Part shown: positions 43,411-51,479 of the stretch, in pieces
Layout of the letters: each line of letters opens with the position of its first letter
Position numbering within the stretch: position 1 is the stretch's first letter
Origin: Streptomyces longispororuber
GTDB taxonomy: Bacteria; Actinomycetota; Actinomycetes; Streptomycetales; Streptomycetaceae
Reading direction: 5' to 3'
Length of the DNA: 64,000 bases
Assembly (NCBI RefSeq): GCF_024448165.1
Contig: NZ_JAMOLN010000010.1
Span: 1 to 64,000, forward strand
Translations under genes and position numbers: made by a program
Notes under the pieces: model-generated
Told to the model about the DNA's origin: nothing
Database searches by the model: none
Seen by the model: the letters and a program-made list of their open reading frames with translations, nothing else

Positions 43411-43516
43411 CTGCGCCGACGGCCGTGTCACGCATCAGCTTGCCCCTTGTCCGTGTTGCCGCGGCTGCTGTTGCTGTCCGTCACGGGGCGGAGCAGGGCG
43501 GGACGGGGCGGGGCGA

Positions 43517-44203
43517 TCAGGTCAGGTTCGGGGCGTCGGCCAGCCTCTGCTTGACGTACCGGCTCGTGTCGTCGGCGAGGACCTCGCCGAGGTCCTGTTC
43601 GATGGCGTCCAGGGCCTGGGCCGCGACATCGGCGGGGTCCACCTTCTGGTCGGCGGGGATCCGGGCCGCCATGTCGGTGTCCATGTAGCCGACGTGCAGG
43701 GCGGTGACGTGGATGCCGCGCGGGGCGAGCTCCTCGCGGATCGCGTTGGTCTGCGCCCAGGCGGCGGCCTTGGAGGAGGCGTACGAGCCGAGGGCACCCG
43801 GGTGCAGCCAGGACAGCACGGACAGGACATTGAGGACGGCGCCGCCGCCGTTGGCCTCGATGACCGGCGCGAAGGCACGAGTGACGGCGAGCGGGCCGAA
43901 GAAGTTCGTCTCCATCTCTCGGCGCACCGTCTCCAGTTCGCCGCCGAGCAGAGTGGCGCCGGTGGAGGCGCCGGCGTTGTTGATCAGCAGTGTCGCGTCG
44001 GAGGCGATGCGAGCCGCGGCCCGTACGGAGTCCGGGTCGGTCACGTCCAGGGCGATGGGCGACACGCCCGGCAGGTCGATGGTCTCGGGGCGGCGGGCGG
44101 CCGCGTACACCGTGGCACCCCGCTCGACGAGCTGAGTGGCCAGATGGCGGCCCAGCCCCCGGTTGGCGCCGGTGACCACGGCGACCGCGTGCTTCAGTTC
44201 CAT
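43517..44203 (-). CDS. SDR-family short-chain dehydrogenase/reductase
   Basis: A 228-residue classical short-chain dehydrogenase. NAD(P) site AVAVVTGANRGLGRHLATQL, LLINNAGASTGATL (NNAG), catalytic Ser-Tyr-Lys as LSVLSWLHPGALGSYASSKAA. The Arg-rich first turn (AARRPET) suggests NADPH preference. ATG 44203 follows gggagaag. It is divergent from a TetR regulator with a symmetrical site between, so its expression is probably induced by a small molecule. A second, closely similar SDR gene lies at 63200-63919, suggesting paralogy. Substrate unknown. Confidence 0.92.
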   Translation of the reverse strand: MELKHAVAVVTGANRGLGRHLATQLVERGATVYAAARRPETIDLPGVSPIALDVTDPDSVRAAARIASDATLLINNAGASTGATLLGGELETVRREMETNFFGPLAVTRAFAPVIEANGGGAVLNVLSVLSWLHPGALGSYASSKAAAWAQTNAIREELAPRGIHVTALHVGYMDTDMAARIPADQKVDPADVAAQALDAIEQDLGEVLADDTSRYVKQRLADAPNLT

Positions 44204-44249
44204 GTCTTCTCCCGGTGAGCACGGAGGCCAGGACGGCCGGACCGCACTA

Positions 44250-44269
44250 TAGATTTGGTTCGTAATCTA
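44250..44269. promoter_or_regulatory. TetR operator between SDR and TetR genes
   Basis: TAGATT (44250-44255) and AATCTA (44264-44269) form a dyad around an 8-base spacer with weak inner symmetry. This AT-rich island is conspicuous in the GC-rich context and lies 46 bp from the SDR start, where it would overlap the promoter. Confidence 0.65.
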
Positions 44270-44341
44270 AGCATGAGCATAGAATAGATGGCCACCGACA
44301 TCCAAATGGGGCCCGCAAGGGGCCGGACGGGAGACGGGCCC

Positions 44342-44956
44342 ATGGGTCGCGTATCGAAGGTGCAGGCGCAGGAGAACCGCAAGCGGATCGTGGACACCGC
44401 ATCCCGGCTCTTTCGCGAACAGGGCACACACGTCAGCGTCGCCGACCTCATGCAGGCCGCCGGACTGACCCACGGCGGCTTCTACAAGCAGTTCGCGTCG
44501 AAGGAGGCCCTCGTCGACGAAGCGACCGGCCACGCCTTCACCGAACTCACCGCACGCCGGAACGCCGCCCTCGCCCACCACACCGACCAGGGGTCCGCCC
44601 GCCAGTCCCTGATCGACGCCTACCTCTCCACCGAACACCGCGACAACGCCGCGGACGGCTGCCCGGTCGCGGGCCTGGCCACCGACATCGCCCGCACCCC
44701 GGGCGACCACGAGGCCCGCCAGGTCTTCACCGAAGGCGTCGCCGACTTCGCCGCATGGCTCGGCGGGGACAGCGCCGGCGACAGCGGCAGCAGTCACCGG
44801 GACGCGGAGCGGCGCGACGACGGCATCGCTCAGCTGTGCACCCTGTTCGGCGCCATCGTCCTGGCCCGCGCGACAACGGGCTCCCCGCTCTCGGAGGAGA
44901 TCCTCCGTGTCGCACACCAGGCCCTGACCACGGACCGCGGCAGCGGCCCTTCCTGA
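44342..44956 (+). CDS. TetR-family regulator of the SDR gene
   Basis: A 204-residue TetR regulator with HTH near residues 10-60: ENRKRIVDTASRLFREQGTH, VSVADLMQAAGLTHGGFYKQF. The C-terminal domain has AADGCPVAGLATDIARTP, typical of the TetR_C_6/AcrR subgroup that controls oxidoreductases. ATG 44342 (MGRVSKVQAQ) with gggagacggg upstream is preferred; the open frame extends to 44288, but the intervening region has poor codon usage. The divergent SDR gene and the TAGATT dyad define a simple autoregulatory pair. Confidence 0.9.
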   Translation: MGRVSKVQAQENRKRIVDTASRLFREQGTHVSVADLMQAAGLTHGGFYKQFASKEALVDEATGHAFTELTARRNAALAHHTDQGSARQSLIDAYLSTEHRDNAADGCPVAGLATDIARTPGDHEARQVFTEGVADFAAWLGGDSAGDSGSSHRDAERRDDGIAQLCTLFGAIVLARATTGSPLSEEILRVAHQALTTDRGSGPS

Positions 44957-44986
44957 CCCCGAGCGGGTGCGCGGGAGCCGGTGGGG

Positions 44987-45215
44987 CTCAGACGCCGGCT
45001 CGGCGCTCCAGGAAATGGTGGAGGGAAGCCTTCATACCGGCGAGGAAGGAGTCGCGGGTCCGGTCGGTGACGAGATCAAGGGGCCGGCACGGATTGAGGT
45101 CTTCCAGCTCAACCAGGGGAAGGTCGCCTTCTTGGGCACCGCAGGCGGCTACGCGCCGGACGCCGTGGTCGAGCGCGTTCCGTTCGTTGACGCTCTGAGC
45201 GAAGAAGACATCGCC
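44987..45215 (-). other. Coding-like fragment, family not recognised
   Basis: The minus strand carries a protein-like tail ending at a TGA at 44987: VFFAQSVNERNALDHGVRRV, AACGAQEGDLPLVELEDLNP, DLVTDRTRDSFLAGMKASLH, HFLERRAGV. Codon bias is good and no stop interrupts it, but no start codon with a ribosome site is visible upstream because the OsmC gene ends at 45225. It looks like the C-terminus of a decayed gene. Confidence 0.3.
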
Positions 45216-45224
45216 ACCCCGTCG

Positions 45225-45665
45225 TCAGGCGTCTCCCTCCGTTCCGGTGACCGTCGCACTGACCGGGGTGCCCGCCTCGACGGTACGGCTGACGGTGCAC
45301 AGCCGGTCGTGCGACGTCTTCACCGCCCGGGGAAGGATGGCGCGCGCACGGTCGCCTGACGCACCCTCAGGGAACGTGACCGAGAAGGTGACCGCCAGGT
45401 CCGACAGGCGGTTGCCGCTCCCGTCCTCGACCTTGTCGCCGGTCACAGTGACGGAGAACGAGGTCGGTTCCGTGTGACGGCTCGTCGCGACGTCCACGTC
45501 CGCCGCGGTACATCCGCCGATCGCGGCGAGGAAGAGCTCGACCGGCGTGAAGCCCGCACCCGAGCCGGTGCCGAAACTCAGGCTGTCCCCACGGGAGTTC
45601 GTGGCGGTGAACCGGCCCGGACCGGCCCGTCCGACGGTGACGGAACGCAGCGCATCATCAGTCAT
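45225..45665 (-). CDS. OsmC-family peroxidase-like protein
   Basis: A 146-residue OsmC/Ohr-type protein, a thiol-dependent peroxide reductase or related enzyme. The two conserved cysteines are present: VELFLAAIGGCTAADVDVAT (Cys near residue 60) and KTSHDRLCTVSRTVEAG (Cys near residue 122). The N-terminus RSVTVGRAGPGRFTATNSRG fits the first beta-hairpin of the dimer. The frame opens at 45755, but ATG 45665 (MTDDALRS) aligns with relatives. It is probably cytoplasmic and involved in organic peroxide or redox stress. It stands alone between a decayed fragment and dctA. Confidence 0.88.
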   Translation of the reverse strand: MTDDALRSVTVGRAGPGRFTATNSRGDSLSFGTGSGAGFTPVELFLAAIGGCTAADVDVATSRHTEPTSFSVTVTGDKVEDGSGNRLSDLAVTFSVTFPEGASGDRARAILPRAVKTSHDRLCTVSRTVEAGTPVSATVTGTEGDA

Positions 45666-45848
45666 GACGACGACAGTACTTTCCGGTCCGGCCCACCTGC
45701 GGCACGCCGCGCCAACGGCTCGATGCAAGACCTGACGGAGATTCACATCTGCCACAGCGGCAACGCCCTGCGCCCGGCGCCTGCACAGCGCCGGGGCTGT
45801 CCCGCAGGGTCTCTCCGCGCCGGGTTCGCCCGCGCTCCCGAGCCTGGA

Positions 45849-47240
45849 TCAGGTGCCGGAGTCAGAACCCTTGACCGTGGCCTGCGCCGATTCGGTGGCC
45901 TCCCCGCGTCCGACGGTGTCACCGCGGTCGGGCGTACTGCCGGGTTCCTCGCCGTTCATCACGCGCTTGGCCGTCACCCGGTCCAGGGCGCCCTCCCAGC
46001 GGGACACGGCGAAGACGGCAACGCAGTTGCCGAGGAGGTTGGTGGCCACGCGCATCGAGTCCATGATGCGATCGACGCCGAGGAGCAGCGCGACGGCTGC
46101 GGCAGGGATGACCCCGAGGGCGGATGCCGTCGCGGAGAGTGCGAGGAACGCCGATCCCGGAACGCCCGCCATCCCCTTGCTGGTGAGCATCAGCACCAGG
46201 ACCACCGTGATCTGCTGGCCGAGCGACAGATCGACGCCGATGGCCTGCGCGATGAAGAGCGTCCCGACGGAGAGGTAGATGGAGGCTCCGTCGAGGTTGA
46301 ACGAGTAGCCGGTCGGCAGGACCAGGCCGACCGCGTCGTCCCGGCAGCCCGCCGCGCGGAGCTTCTGCATCATCCGGGGCATCACCGTCTCGCTGGAACC
46401 CGTCCCGAGTGCGAGCAGCAGTTCCTCACGTGTGTAGCGGACGAACTTCCACAGGCTCAGTCCGGTGACCGCCTTCAGCGCGCACCCGAGAATCACCAGG
46501 AAGAGCAGGGCGACGCCGTAGCAGACGGCGATGAGTTTGCCGTAGGTGGACATGGCGCCCACTCCGTACTCGCCGACGAGGTGTGCTGTGGCTCCGAAGA
46601 CCGCGAGCGGGGCGAGCTTCATGATGTAGCCGACGATGGTGAACACGACGTCCTGGGCCTGCTCGATGAACGGCAGGATCTGCGGCACCTTGCGCTGACC
46701 GAGGTGAAGCAGCGCGGCGCCCACCAGGCAGGCCAGGACGAGGACTTGCAGCAGGGAGTTCTCTGCGAACGCTCCGACCGCACTGTCCGGCAGGGATTCG
46801 AGGATGAACTGTGCGGTGGAAGGCAGTTGGCCGCCGCCCGTCGCGTCGTCCACCGCGCTCTGTTCGAGCGTGGACGGATCGACGTTCATGCCGGCGCCCG
46901 GAGCGAACAGATTGCCGGCCAGCAGGCCGACGACCAGGGCGATACTGGTCGCCACCTCGAACCAGATCAGGGCTTTCACGCCGATCCGGCCGAACGCCTT
47001 GAGGTCACCGGCCTTGGTGATGCCGGCGACGACGACGCAGAACACCAGTGGGGCGATCATCGCTTTGATGAGGCGTACAAACCCGTCGCCGAGCGGTTGG
47101 AGCGACGATCCGACCTGCGGCCACAGGCGTCCGACCAGGACACCGAGCAGCAAGGCGAGCAAGACTTGGGCGAACAGGCTGGTGCGCAGCAGACGTCCTG
47201 CGCGACGGGCGAAGCCTGCGTTGGTGTGCGGCACGGGCAC
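45849..47240 (-). CDS. dctA: C4-dicarboxylate:H+ (cation) symporter, DctA type
   Basis: A 463-residue SDF/DAACS transporter for succinate, fumarate or malate. Motifs are GDGFVRLIKAMIAPLVFCVV, the serine-rich hairpin LALGTGSSETVMPRMMQKL, LPTGYSFNLDGASIYLSVGT (NLDGA) and the tip-hairpin LTSKGMAGVPGSAFLALSAT (VPGSA), plus DRIMDSMRVATNLLGNCVAV with the Asp and Asn substrate ligands. About eight transmembrane spans with two re-entrant loops are expected. ATG 47240 has agtgcccgtgccgc upstream with a weak ribosome site. A dyad 25-50 bp upstream may be an operator. The C-terminal tail is long and acidic. Confidence 0.93.
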   Translation of the reverse strand: MPVPHTNAGFARRAGRLLRTSLFAQVLLALLLGVLVGRLWPQVGSSLQPLGDGFVRLIKAMIAPLVFCVVVAGITKAGDLKAFGRIGVKALIWFEVATSIALVVGLLAGNLFAPGAGMNVDPSTLEQSAVDDATGGGQLPSTAQFILESLPDSAVGAFAENSLLQVLVLACLVGAALLHLGQRKVPQILPFIEQAQDVVFTIVGYIMKLAPLAVFGATAHLVGEYGVGAMSTYGKLIAVCYGVALLFLVILGCALKAVTGLSLWKFVRYTREELLLALGTGSSETVMPRMMQKLRAAGCRDDAVGLVLPTGYSFNLDGASIYLSVGTLFIAQAIGVDLSLGQQITVVLVLMLTSKGMAGVPGSAFLALSATASALGVIPAAAVALLLGVDRIMDSMRVATNLLGNCVAVFAVSRWEGALDRVTAKRVMNGEEPGSTPDRGDTVGRGEATESAQATVKGSDSGT

Positions 47241-47265
47241 TCCTACTGGGGCGAAGTTTTACAGA

Positions 47266-47290
47266 GCGGAAAATTGATTCCACTTTCCGC
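47266..47290. promoter_or_regulatory. Dyad upstream of dctA
   Basis: gcggaaa (47266-47272) and tttccgc (47284-47290) form a 7+7 inverted repeat with 11-base spacer in an AT-rich island just upstream of the dctA start. The spacing fits IclR- or response-regulator-type binding, but the regulator is unknown. Confidence 0.45.
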
Positions 47291-47446
47291 CCTGCCACTA
47301 TGATCACCACCGCAGTGTTGTGAAAGAGGCTGAACCAACTTGCCTGTAGATCTTGGAGGTTGATCCAAAGGCCGTACGTCTGTCGCCGGGCCTGCTCCCT
47401 GGACCGCTGCCGGCGCGCTGCAGATCTGCCTCCGGTGATGTCAGCG

Positions 47447-47536
47447 CTACGGCGGCGGATGACCCAGTAGGCGGCGGAAAGCCCGGATCCGGGCACGTGA
47501 CGCCTCGGTCTCGAAGATGACGAGGGCGTACTTCAC
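47447..47536 (-). pseudogene. YCII-like N-terminal fragment overlapping vgb stop
   Basis: GTG 47536 starts a 29-residue frame ([20 protein letters not shown] then RRLLGHPPP) whose first 18 residues are a typical YCII-related beta strand (MKYALVIYET). The rest is unrelated and the frame stops. The GTG overlaps the vgb stop codon as GTGA, showing it was once the third gene of the vat-vgb operon and lost its 3' part. Confidence 0.5.
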
Positions 47537-48474
47537 GTCAGATTCCTCTTCTCGGTCGGTACGGCAGGGGTCGTGGTTTCGGAAACGGCGGCCGTCGGAT
47601 CGAGGCGTGCCAGCGCGCCTGTCTCCAGCGCGGTCCACAGCGCGCCGTCCGGGCCCACGGTGATGCCGTGCGGTTCGGAGGCCGGGGTGGGTAGTTGGTG
47701 GACGGTGATGTCGCCGTCGGAGGTGATCGACCCGACCCGGTTCGCGCCCCACTCGGTGAACCACGCGGTGCCCTGCGCGTCGGTGGTGATGGCGTGCGGC
47801 CGGGCCGACCGGTCCGGCAGCGGGTACTCGCTGATCCGGCCGTCGGGTGTTCTGCGGCCGATCTGGCCGGCCGCGATCTCGGTGAACCAGACGCTGCTGT
47901 CCCGGGCCACGGTGATACCGACCGGCGCGGCCGCTTCGGTGGGCAGCTCGTGGACGGTGATACGGCCGTCCATGGAGATGCGGCCGATAGCGTTGGCCTG
48001 GTTCAACGTGAACCACATCGCGTCCTGGGCCGCGGCGATTGCAGAGGGGAAGGCGCCGGTACGCAGCAGCGGGAACTCGGTGACCGATCCCTCCGTGGTG
48101 ATCCGGCCGATGCCGTCGGCGGCGGTCTCGGTGAACCACAGGGCATGGTCCGGTCCGACGGCGATGCCGAAGGGACCGCACTGTGCCGTGGGCAAGGGGA
48201 AGGTGGTCACCTCGCCGGTCGTGGTGATCCGGCCGATCTGGTGCGCGCGGTACTGCGTGAACCACAGGGCACCGTCCGGACCGTCGCAGATCACTGTCGG
48301 TCCGCTGTCCCGGTCCAGTTGATGACGGGTCGGCTCCTGCCCCGGGACGAATCGGCCGATCTGGCCGCTGTGCACCAAGGTGAACCACAGGGCGCCGTCG
48401 GAGCCGGTGGCGATCGCGTACGGGCCGCCGGCGGGATCGGACACCACGTACTCCTCGACTGTCCGCGTCGTCAC
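47533..48474 (-). CDS. vgb: Virginiamycin B lyase (streptogramin B lyase)
   Basis: A 313-residue seven-bladed beta-propeller that linearises streptogramin B by cleaving the ester bond through elimination. Seven repeats of the form G-x-D-G-A-L-W-F-T-E-x-x-A-x-x-I-G-R-I are visible. By memory of the Staphylococcus Vgb structure, the important residues align: Tyr19 in GPYAIAT, the His in ARPHAITT, the Glu and His in SEPHGITV, and the Glu in WTALETGAL. All are present, so activity is likely. GTG 48474 overlaps the stop of the upstream vat gene (GTGA), giving tight coupling. It is cytoplasmic, with no signal peptide. Confidence 0.92.
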   Translation of the reverse strand: MTTRTVEEYVVSDPAGGPYAIATGSDGALWFTLVHSGQIGRFVPGQEPTRHQLDRDSGPTVICDGPDGALWFTQYRAHQIGRITTTGEVTTFPLPTAQCGPFGIAVGPDHALWFTETAADGIGRITTEGSVTEFPLLRTGAFPSAIAAAQDAMWFTLNQANAIGRISMDGRITVHELPTEAAAPVGITVARDSSVWFTEIAAGQIGRRTPDGRISEYPLPDRSARPHAITTDAQGTAWFTEWGANRVGSITSDGDITVHQLPTPASEPHGITVGPDGALWTALETGALARLDPTAAVSETTTPAVPTEKRNLT

Positions 48475-49148
48475 TGCTGCCCCAGGCCTTCGGCCGCGGC
48501 GATGCGCGCGATGTCCTGCGGCGAACCGGCCATGATGGTGCGGGCGTTGGCGGTCACCACGTCGACGGGCCAGTCCCACCAGGCAGCGCGCAGCAGCTGT
48601 TCGACGGCCTGGTCATCGAAGCGCTGCCTGATCGCCCTGGCCGGGTTCCCGCCCACCACGGTGTAGGGCGGCACGTCGGCCGTGACCACCGCGCCCGCCG
48701 CGATCACGGCACCGTCGCCGATCCGCACTCCGGGCATCACCGTGGCTCCGTATCCGAACCACACGTCGTGGCCGACCACCGTGTCCCCGCGGCTCGGCAT
48801 GCCGGAGACGATGTCGAGGGTGTGCTCGGCCCACCGGCCTCCGAACATGGTGAAAGGGAAGGTGGACACCCCCATCGACGGGTGGTCGGCACCCGCCATC
48901 AGAAATCTCGTACCCGTCGCGATCGCGCAGTACTTGCCGAAGATCAAGCGCTCCGGGCCGTAGGCGTACAGCACATTGCGCTCTACGAAGTCGGTCGCGC
49001 CGTCGGGGTCGTCGTAGTACGTGAAGTCACCCGCCACGACATGGGTCCCGGTGACCAGTGGCTTCAGGAAGACGACCCGTTCGTGAGCCGGCAATGGATG
49101 GAGGGTGGCGGGGTCGGGGGTGTGCACAGAATTCCGGTCAGACGTCAC
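48471..49148 (-). CDS. vat: Streptogramin A acetyltransferase (Vat / xenobiotic acetyltransferase)
   Basis: A 225-residue left-handed parallel beta-helix acyltransferase of the Vat/CatB xenobiotic group. The hexapeptide-repeat section runs from [20 protein letters not shown] to [20 protein letters not shown]. The catalytic His sits in [20 protein letters not shown], equivalent to the ANH of Vat(D). [20 protein letters not shown] is the classic CoA-site block. GTG 49148 (VTSDRNSV) with ggagaga upstream is chosen; the frame extends to 49262 without ribosome site. Together with vgb it would confer resistance to both streptogramin components. It is divergent from a LysR gene. Confidence 0.9.
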   Translation of the reverse strand: MTSDRNSVHTPDPATLHPLPAHERVVFLKPLVTGTHVVAGDFTYYDDPDGATDFVERNVLYAYGPERLIFGKYCAIATGTRFLMAGADHPSMGVSTFPFTMFGGRWAEHTLDIVSGMPSRGDTVVGHDVWFGYGATVMPGVRIGDGAVIAAGAVVTADVPPYTVVGGNPARAIRQRFDDQAVEQLLRAAWWDWPVDVVTANARTIMAGSPQDIARIAAAEGLGQQ

Positions 49149-49273
49149 GCGGGAATCTCTCCATATCGGTTCCGACGGGGCAGGCAGGCAGCCCAAGGCG
49201 TGGGGCCCGAGGCTGCCGAACTGGCTTCGTCCCAGCATGCGGAGGGGGCGGCCCGGGAACAACAGCCGATCTT

Positions 49274-49288
49274 GTTAGGGTCGTTAAC
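49274..49288. promoter_or_regulatory. LysR-type box between vat and LysR gene
   Basis: gttagggtcgttaac is a dyad (GTTA ... TAAC) with T at 49275 and A at 49287 separated by 11 bases. It lies 66 bp before the LysR start and 126 bp before the vat start. Confidence 0.6.
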
Positions 49289-49353
49289 TCAGAAGTTCAT
49301 GATCCGGGGCGTCCGAAGGCCGGATTCAGAGCCGAGCGGAGGGGCGGGGCGGG

Positions 49354-50247
49354 ATGGAACTGCGGGACATCGAGATCTTTCTGACGCTCGCGGAGGAACT
49401 CCACTTCGGCCGCAGCGCCGAACGCCTGAAGGTCTCCCCGGCACGCGTCAGCCAGGCGATCAAGAAGCAGGAACGTCGCATCGGCGCGCAGCTCTTCGAG
49501 CGGACCAGCCGGCACGTGCGCATGACTCCCCTCGGGGAAGAGCTGCACCAGAGGCTGAAGCCCGCTTACGACGACATCCAGGCGGCCATAGCTGAGGTGA
49601 CGTCCATCGCCCGGCGGCCTGCCTCCACGCTGACCCTGGGCGTGATGGGCGCGCAGATGCATGAGATGCGCCCGGCGCTCGCCCGCTTCCGGGCCCGTCA
49701 CCCGACCGTCGAGCTCCAGTTCAAGGAGGTGTTCTTCAGCGATCCGTTCGGAGCGCTGCGGGCGGGTGAGGTCGATACGGTGGCCACCTGGCTTCCGGTG
49801 CGTGAACCGGACTTGACCGTCGGCGTGGTACTGCGCGAGGAACCCCTGCGCCTGATGGTGGCCACGGACCATCCGCTTGCCGGGCAGGAATCGGTGAGCA
49901 TGGAAGTGCTCGGCGACCACAAGTTGCCGCGCGTGGACGGCCCGCTTCCCGCCTATTGGGAGAGCACTGTCCTGCCGGTCTGTACACCGGCAGGGCGTCC
50001 GATCCGCCGAGGCCCAGCCGTCTCCACGTTCTACGAAGTCCTCGCTCTTGTCGCGGCTGGGGACGTCGTGTGCACCGTCCCAGATGAGGGGCGGCGTTAC
50101 CACGCACAGCCTGACATCGTCTTTCTGCCCGTCCCCGATGCACCGCCCGTCCAGTGGGGCCTGGTCTGGCGCACGGACGGCGCGACCCCTCTGGTGCACG
50201 CACTCGCCGAAGCGGCGACGGAGCACGAGGGCCCGACGGCGCGGTAG
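49354..50247 (+). CDS. LysR-family regulator divergent from vat-vgb
   Basis: A 297-residue LysR regulator. The HTH is MELRDIEIFLTLAEELHFGR, SAERLKVSPARVSQAIKKQE, RRIGAQLFERTSRHVRMTPL, with Lys-Lys in the recognition helix. The effector domain begins TLTLGVMGAQMHEMRPALAR and includes DTVATWLPVREPDLTVGVVL. ATG 49354 has gagcggagg upstream. It is divergent from the streptogramin-resistance operon with a T-N11-A dyad between, so it may sense the antibiotic or a related stress; LysR control of vat-vgb is not a well-known arrangement. The nearest rightward genes are remnants. Confidence 0.9.
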   Translation: MELRDIEIFLTLAEELHFGRSAERLKVSPARVSQAIKKQERRIGAQLFERTSRHVRMTPLGEELHQRLKPAYDDIQAAIAEVTSIARRPASTLTLGVMGAQMHEMRPALARFRARHPTVELQFKEVFFSDPFGALRAGEVDTVATWLPVREPDLTVGVVLREEPLRLMVATDHPLAGQESVSMEVLGDHKLPRVDGPLPAYWESTVLPVCTPAGRPIRRGPAVSTFYEVLALVAAGDVVCTVPDEGRRYHAQPDIVFLPVPDAPPVQWGLVWRTDGATPLVHALAEAATEHEGPTAR

Positions 50248-50248
50248 G

Positions 50249-50380
50249 GGCGGCACCTTCGCCCAAGGCAACGCCGTCGTCGTCGAACTCACCGACGACG
50301 CCCCGTTCCACCGCCTCGTCGTGGAGGCTGCCGCCCCGCGAGCCACCCTGGCCCTCGTCGATGACGCCGTCCCGAACTGA
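50249..50380 (+). other. C-terminal coding scrap
   Basis: The plus frame after the LysR stop reads FAQGNAVVVELTDDAPFHRL, VVEAAAPRATLALVDDAVPN then TGA at about 50380. It has good codon bias and secondary-structure-like alternation, but no start. It is probably the tail of a lost gene; family not recognised. Confidence 0.3.
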
Positions 50381-50477
50381 CCCGCTGGCCGCAGGCCTTC
50401 GGCACAAGGACAGGCGTCGCAGCCGTCGCGGCGCCAGTGGCGGGCACGCCAGCGGTGGGGTCTCGGCCTGGCTGCAA

Positions 50478-50771
50478 CTACCGCGCAGTGTCCGTGCCGT
50501 TCGGGGGATCGAATACGCAGAACTCGCTACCCTCCGGGTCGGCAACGACGATCCAGCGAAAGCCGTGATCGCTGAGATGCATGCGGTTCTTGCCCAACTT
50601 CGGTTCTGGAACGTGTTGCAGGAGAAGGGTCGGTGCAGGAGTGGCCCGACCAGGGCTCAGGTAGGGAGGTCCGTGGAAGCCGCGCTGGTAGTCCAACGGA
50701 GCGAGCGCGGCGAGCCAGAAGTCGGCTTGCGCTTCGGTGTCGACACAGTCCAGCGTCACAACGATCTGCAT
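50478..50771 (-). CDS. Short VOC/glyoxalase-like protein
   Basis: A 97-residue VOC-superfamily protein. IVVTLDCVDTEAQADFWLAA is the first beta-alpha module, LLLQHVPEPKLGKNRMHLS contains the usual metal-ligand strand, and RWIVVADPEGSEFCVFDPP is the C-terminal strand. Relatives of the Glyoxalase_6 type are about 115-130 residues long; the central helix with E-x-x-V-x-R-L-x-x-L-G is missing between NRMHLS and DHGFRW, an in-frame loss of about 25-30 residues. It may therefore be a non-functional or altered protein. ATG 50771 has gcc ttccg context and no strong ribosome site. Confidence 0.65.
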   Translation of the reverse strand: MQIVVTLDCVDTEAQADFWLAALAPLDYQRGFHGPPYLSPGRATPAPTLLLQHVPEPKLGKNRMHLSDHGFRWIVVADPEGSEFCVFDPPNGTDTAR

Positions 50772-50789
50772 GGCGGAACGGTAGGAGGC

Positions 50790-50945
50790 TCAGTCCGCCC
50801 TGACGACCCATTCTTCGGCAGCCCCGACGATGCTGTCACTCTTCAGGCCCCGGGCATCCTCTGCGAGCCCGATCGACTGCGAGTTACCCATGGGGCCCCA
50901 GCCCCTGATCATCCAGCCTTGGTTGGTGATCTCGATTGTGAGGGG
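50790..50945 (-). other. C-terminal fragment of an unrecognised protein
   Basis: The minus strand encodes LTIEITNQGWMIRGWGPMGN, SQSIGLAEDARGLKSDSIVG, AAEEWVVRAD then a stop at 50790. It is distinctly protein-like (aromatic-rich start, helical end), but the upstream sequence is frame-broken. It lies 18 bp from the VOC gene's start. I do not know the family. Confidence 0.3.
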
Positions 50946-51024
50946 CGCCGAGGAGGCAACTGGCAGCGTCGATCACCTGGACGAGACCGACCATGCCGTC
51001 GTGAGCGTCCGTTTCCTTCTCCGC

Positions 51025-51357
51025 CTACCCGAGTCCACCGAGACGGAGGGCGTTCTCAATCTCGCTGAGTTTCGCGGAGGACAGGGCGCCCGCCCGCTCG
51101 ATCAGGTCGTCCCGGGACACGGTGGTCAGCCACGTGCAAGGGGTAAAGCCCGGACGCGGGAACGCGACCCGAAGCACGCCTTCAAAGGGCAGCCCTTCCA
51201 CGTCGCCTACTGCCACTTCGACGCCCAGACCGGTGATGTCGACACCCGCCCGAGCGACAACCTGCATCACCCTGATCCCGGACGCGTCGTCTCCCGACAG
51301 CAGCACGACCGGCCGCCGCTCGTCGAACTCCACCCACCAGACTTCGCCACGTTGCAC
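51025..51357 (-). CDS. MazF/PemK-type endoribonuclease toxin
   Basis: A 110-residue MazF-like protein. The N-terminal QRGEVWWVEFDERRPVVLLS is the typical first hairpin with the RGEVWW/RPVVLLS motif. VEVAVGDVEGLPFEGVLRVA and CTWLTTVSRDDLIERAGALS complete the fold. GTG 51357 is chosen, with aggaggt 5 bases upstream. Members cut mRNA at short motifs when freed from an antitoxin. No antitoxin gene is visible either upstream or downstream: upstream is a transposase remnant and downstream is a fragment, so it is an orphan or a housekeeping homologue, as is common in streptomycetes. Confidence 0.85.
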   Translation of the reverse strand: MQRGEVWWVEFDERRPVVLLSGDDASGIRVMQVVARAGVDITGLGVEVAVGDVEGLPFEGVLRVAFPRPGFTPCTWLTTVSRDDLIERAGALSSAKLSEIENALRLGGLG

Positions 51358-51479
51358 ATGACCTCCTGACACAGGACGGCGCGCGGACGCTACGCAAGTG
51401 CGACGCGCTCTGGAGACGGGTGCGGCCATCCGTTGATCATCGGTGTGTGAAGACAAACGATCTCACTGCGGCCGCATGT

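Noticed and set aside
45474..47303. 609-residue plus-strand frame opposite dctA
   Set aside because: It is the antisense shadow of an intact DAACS transporter.
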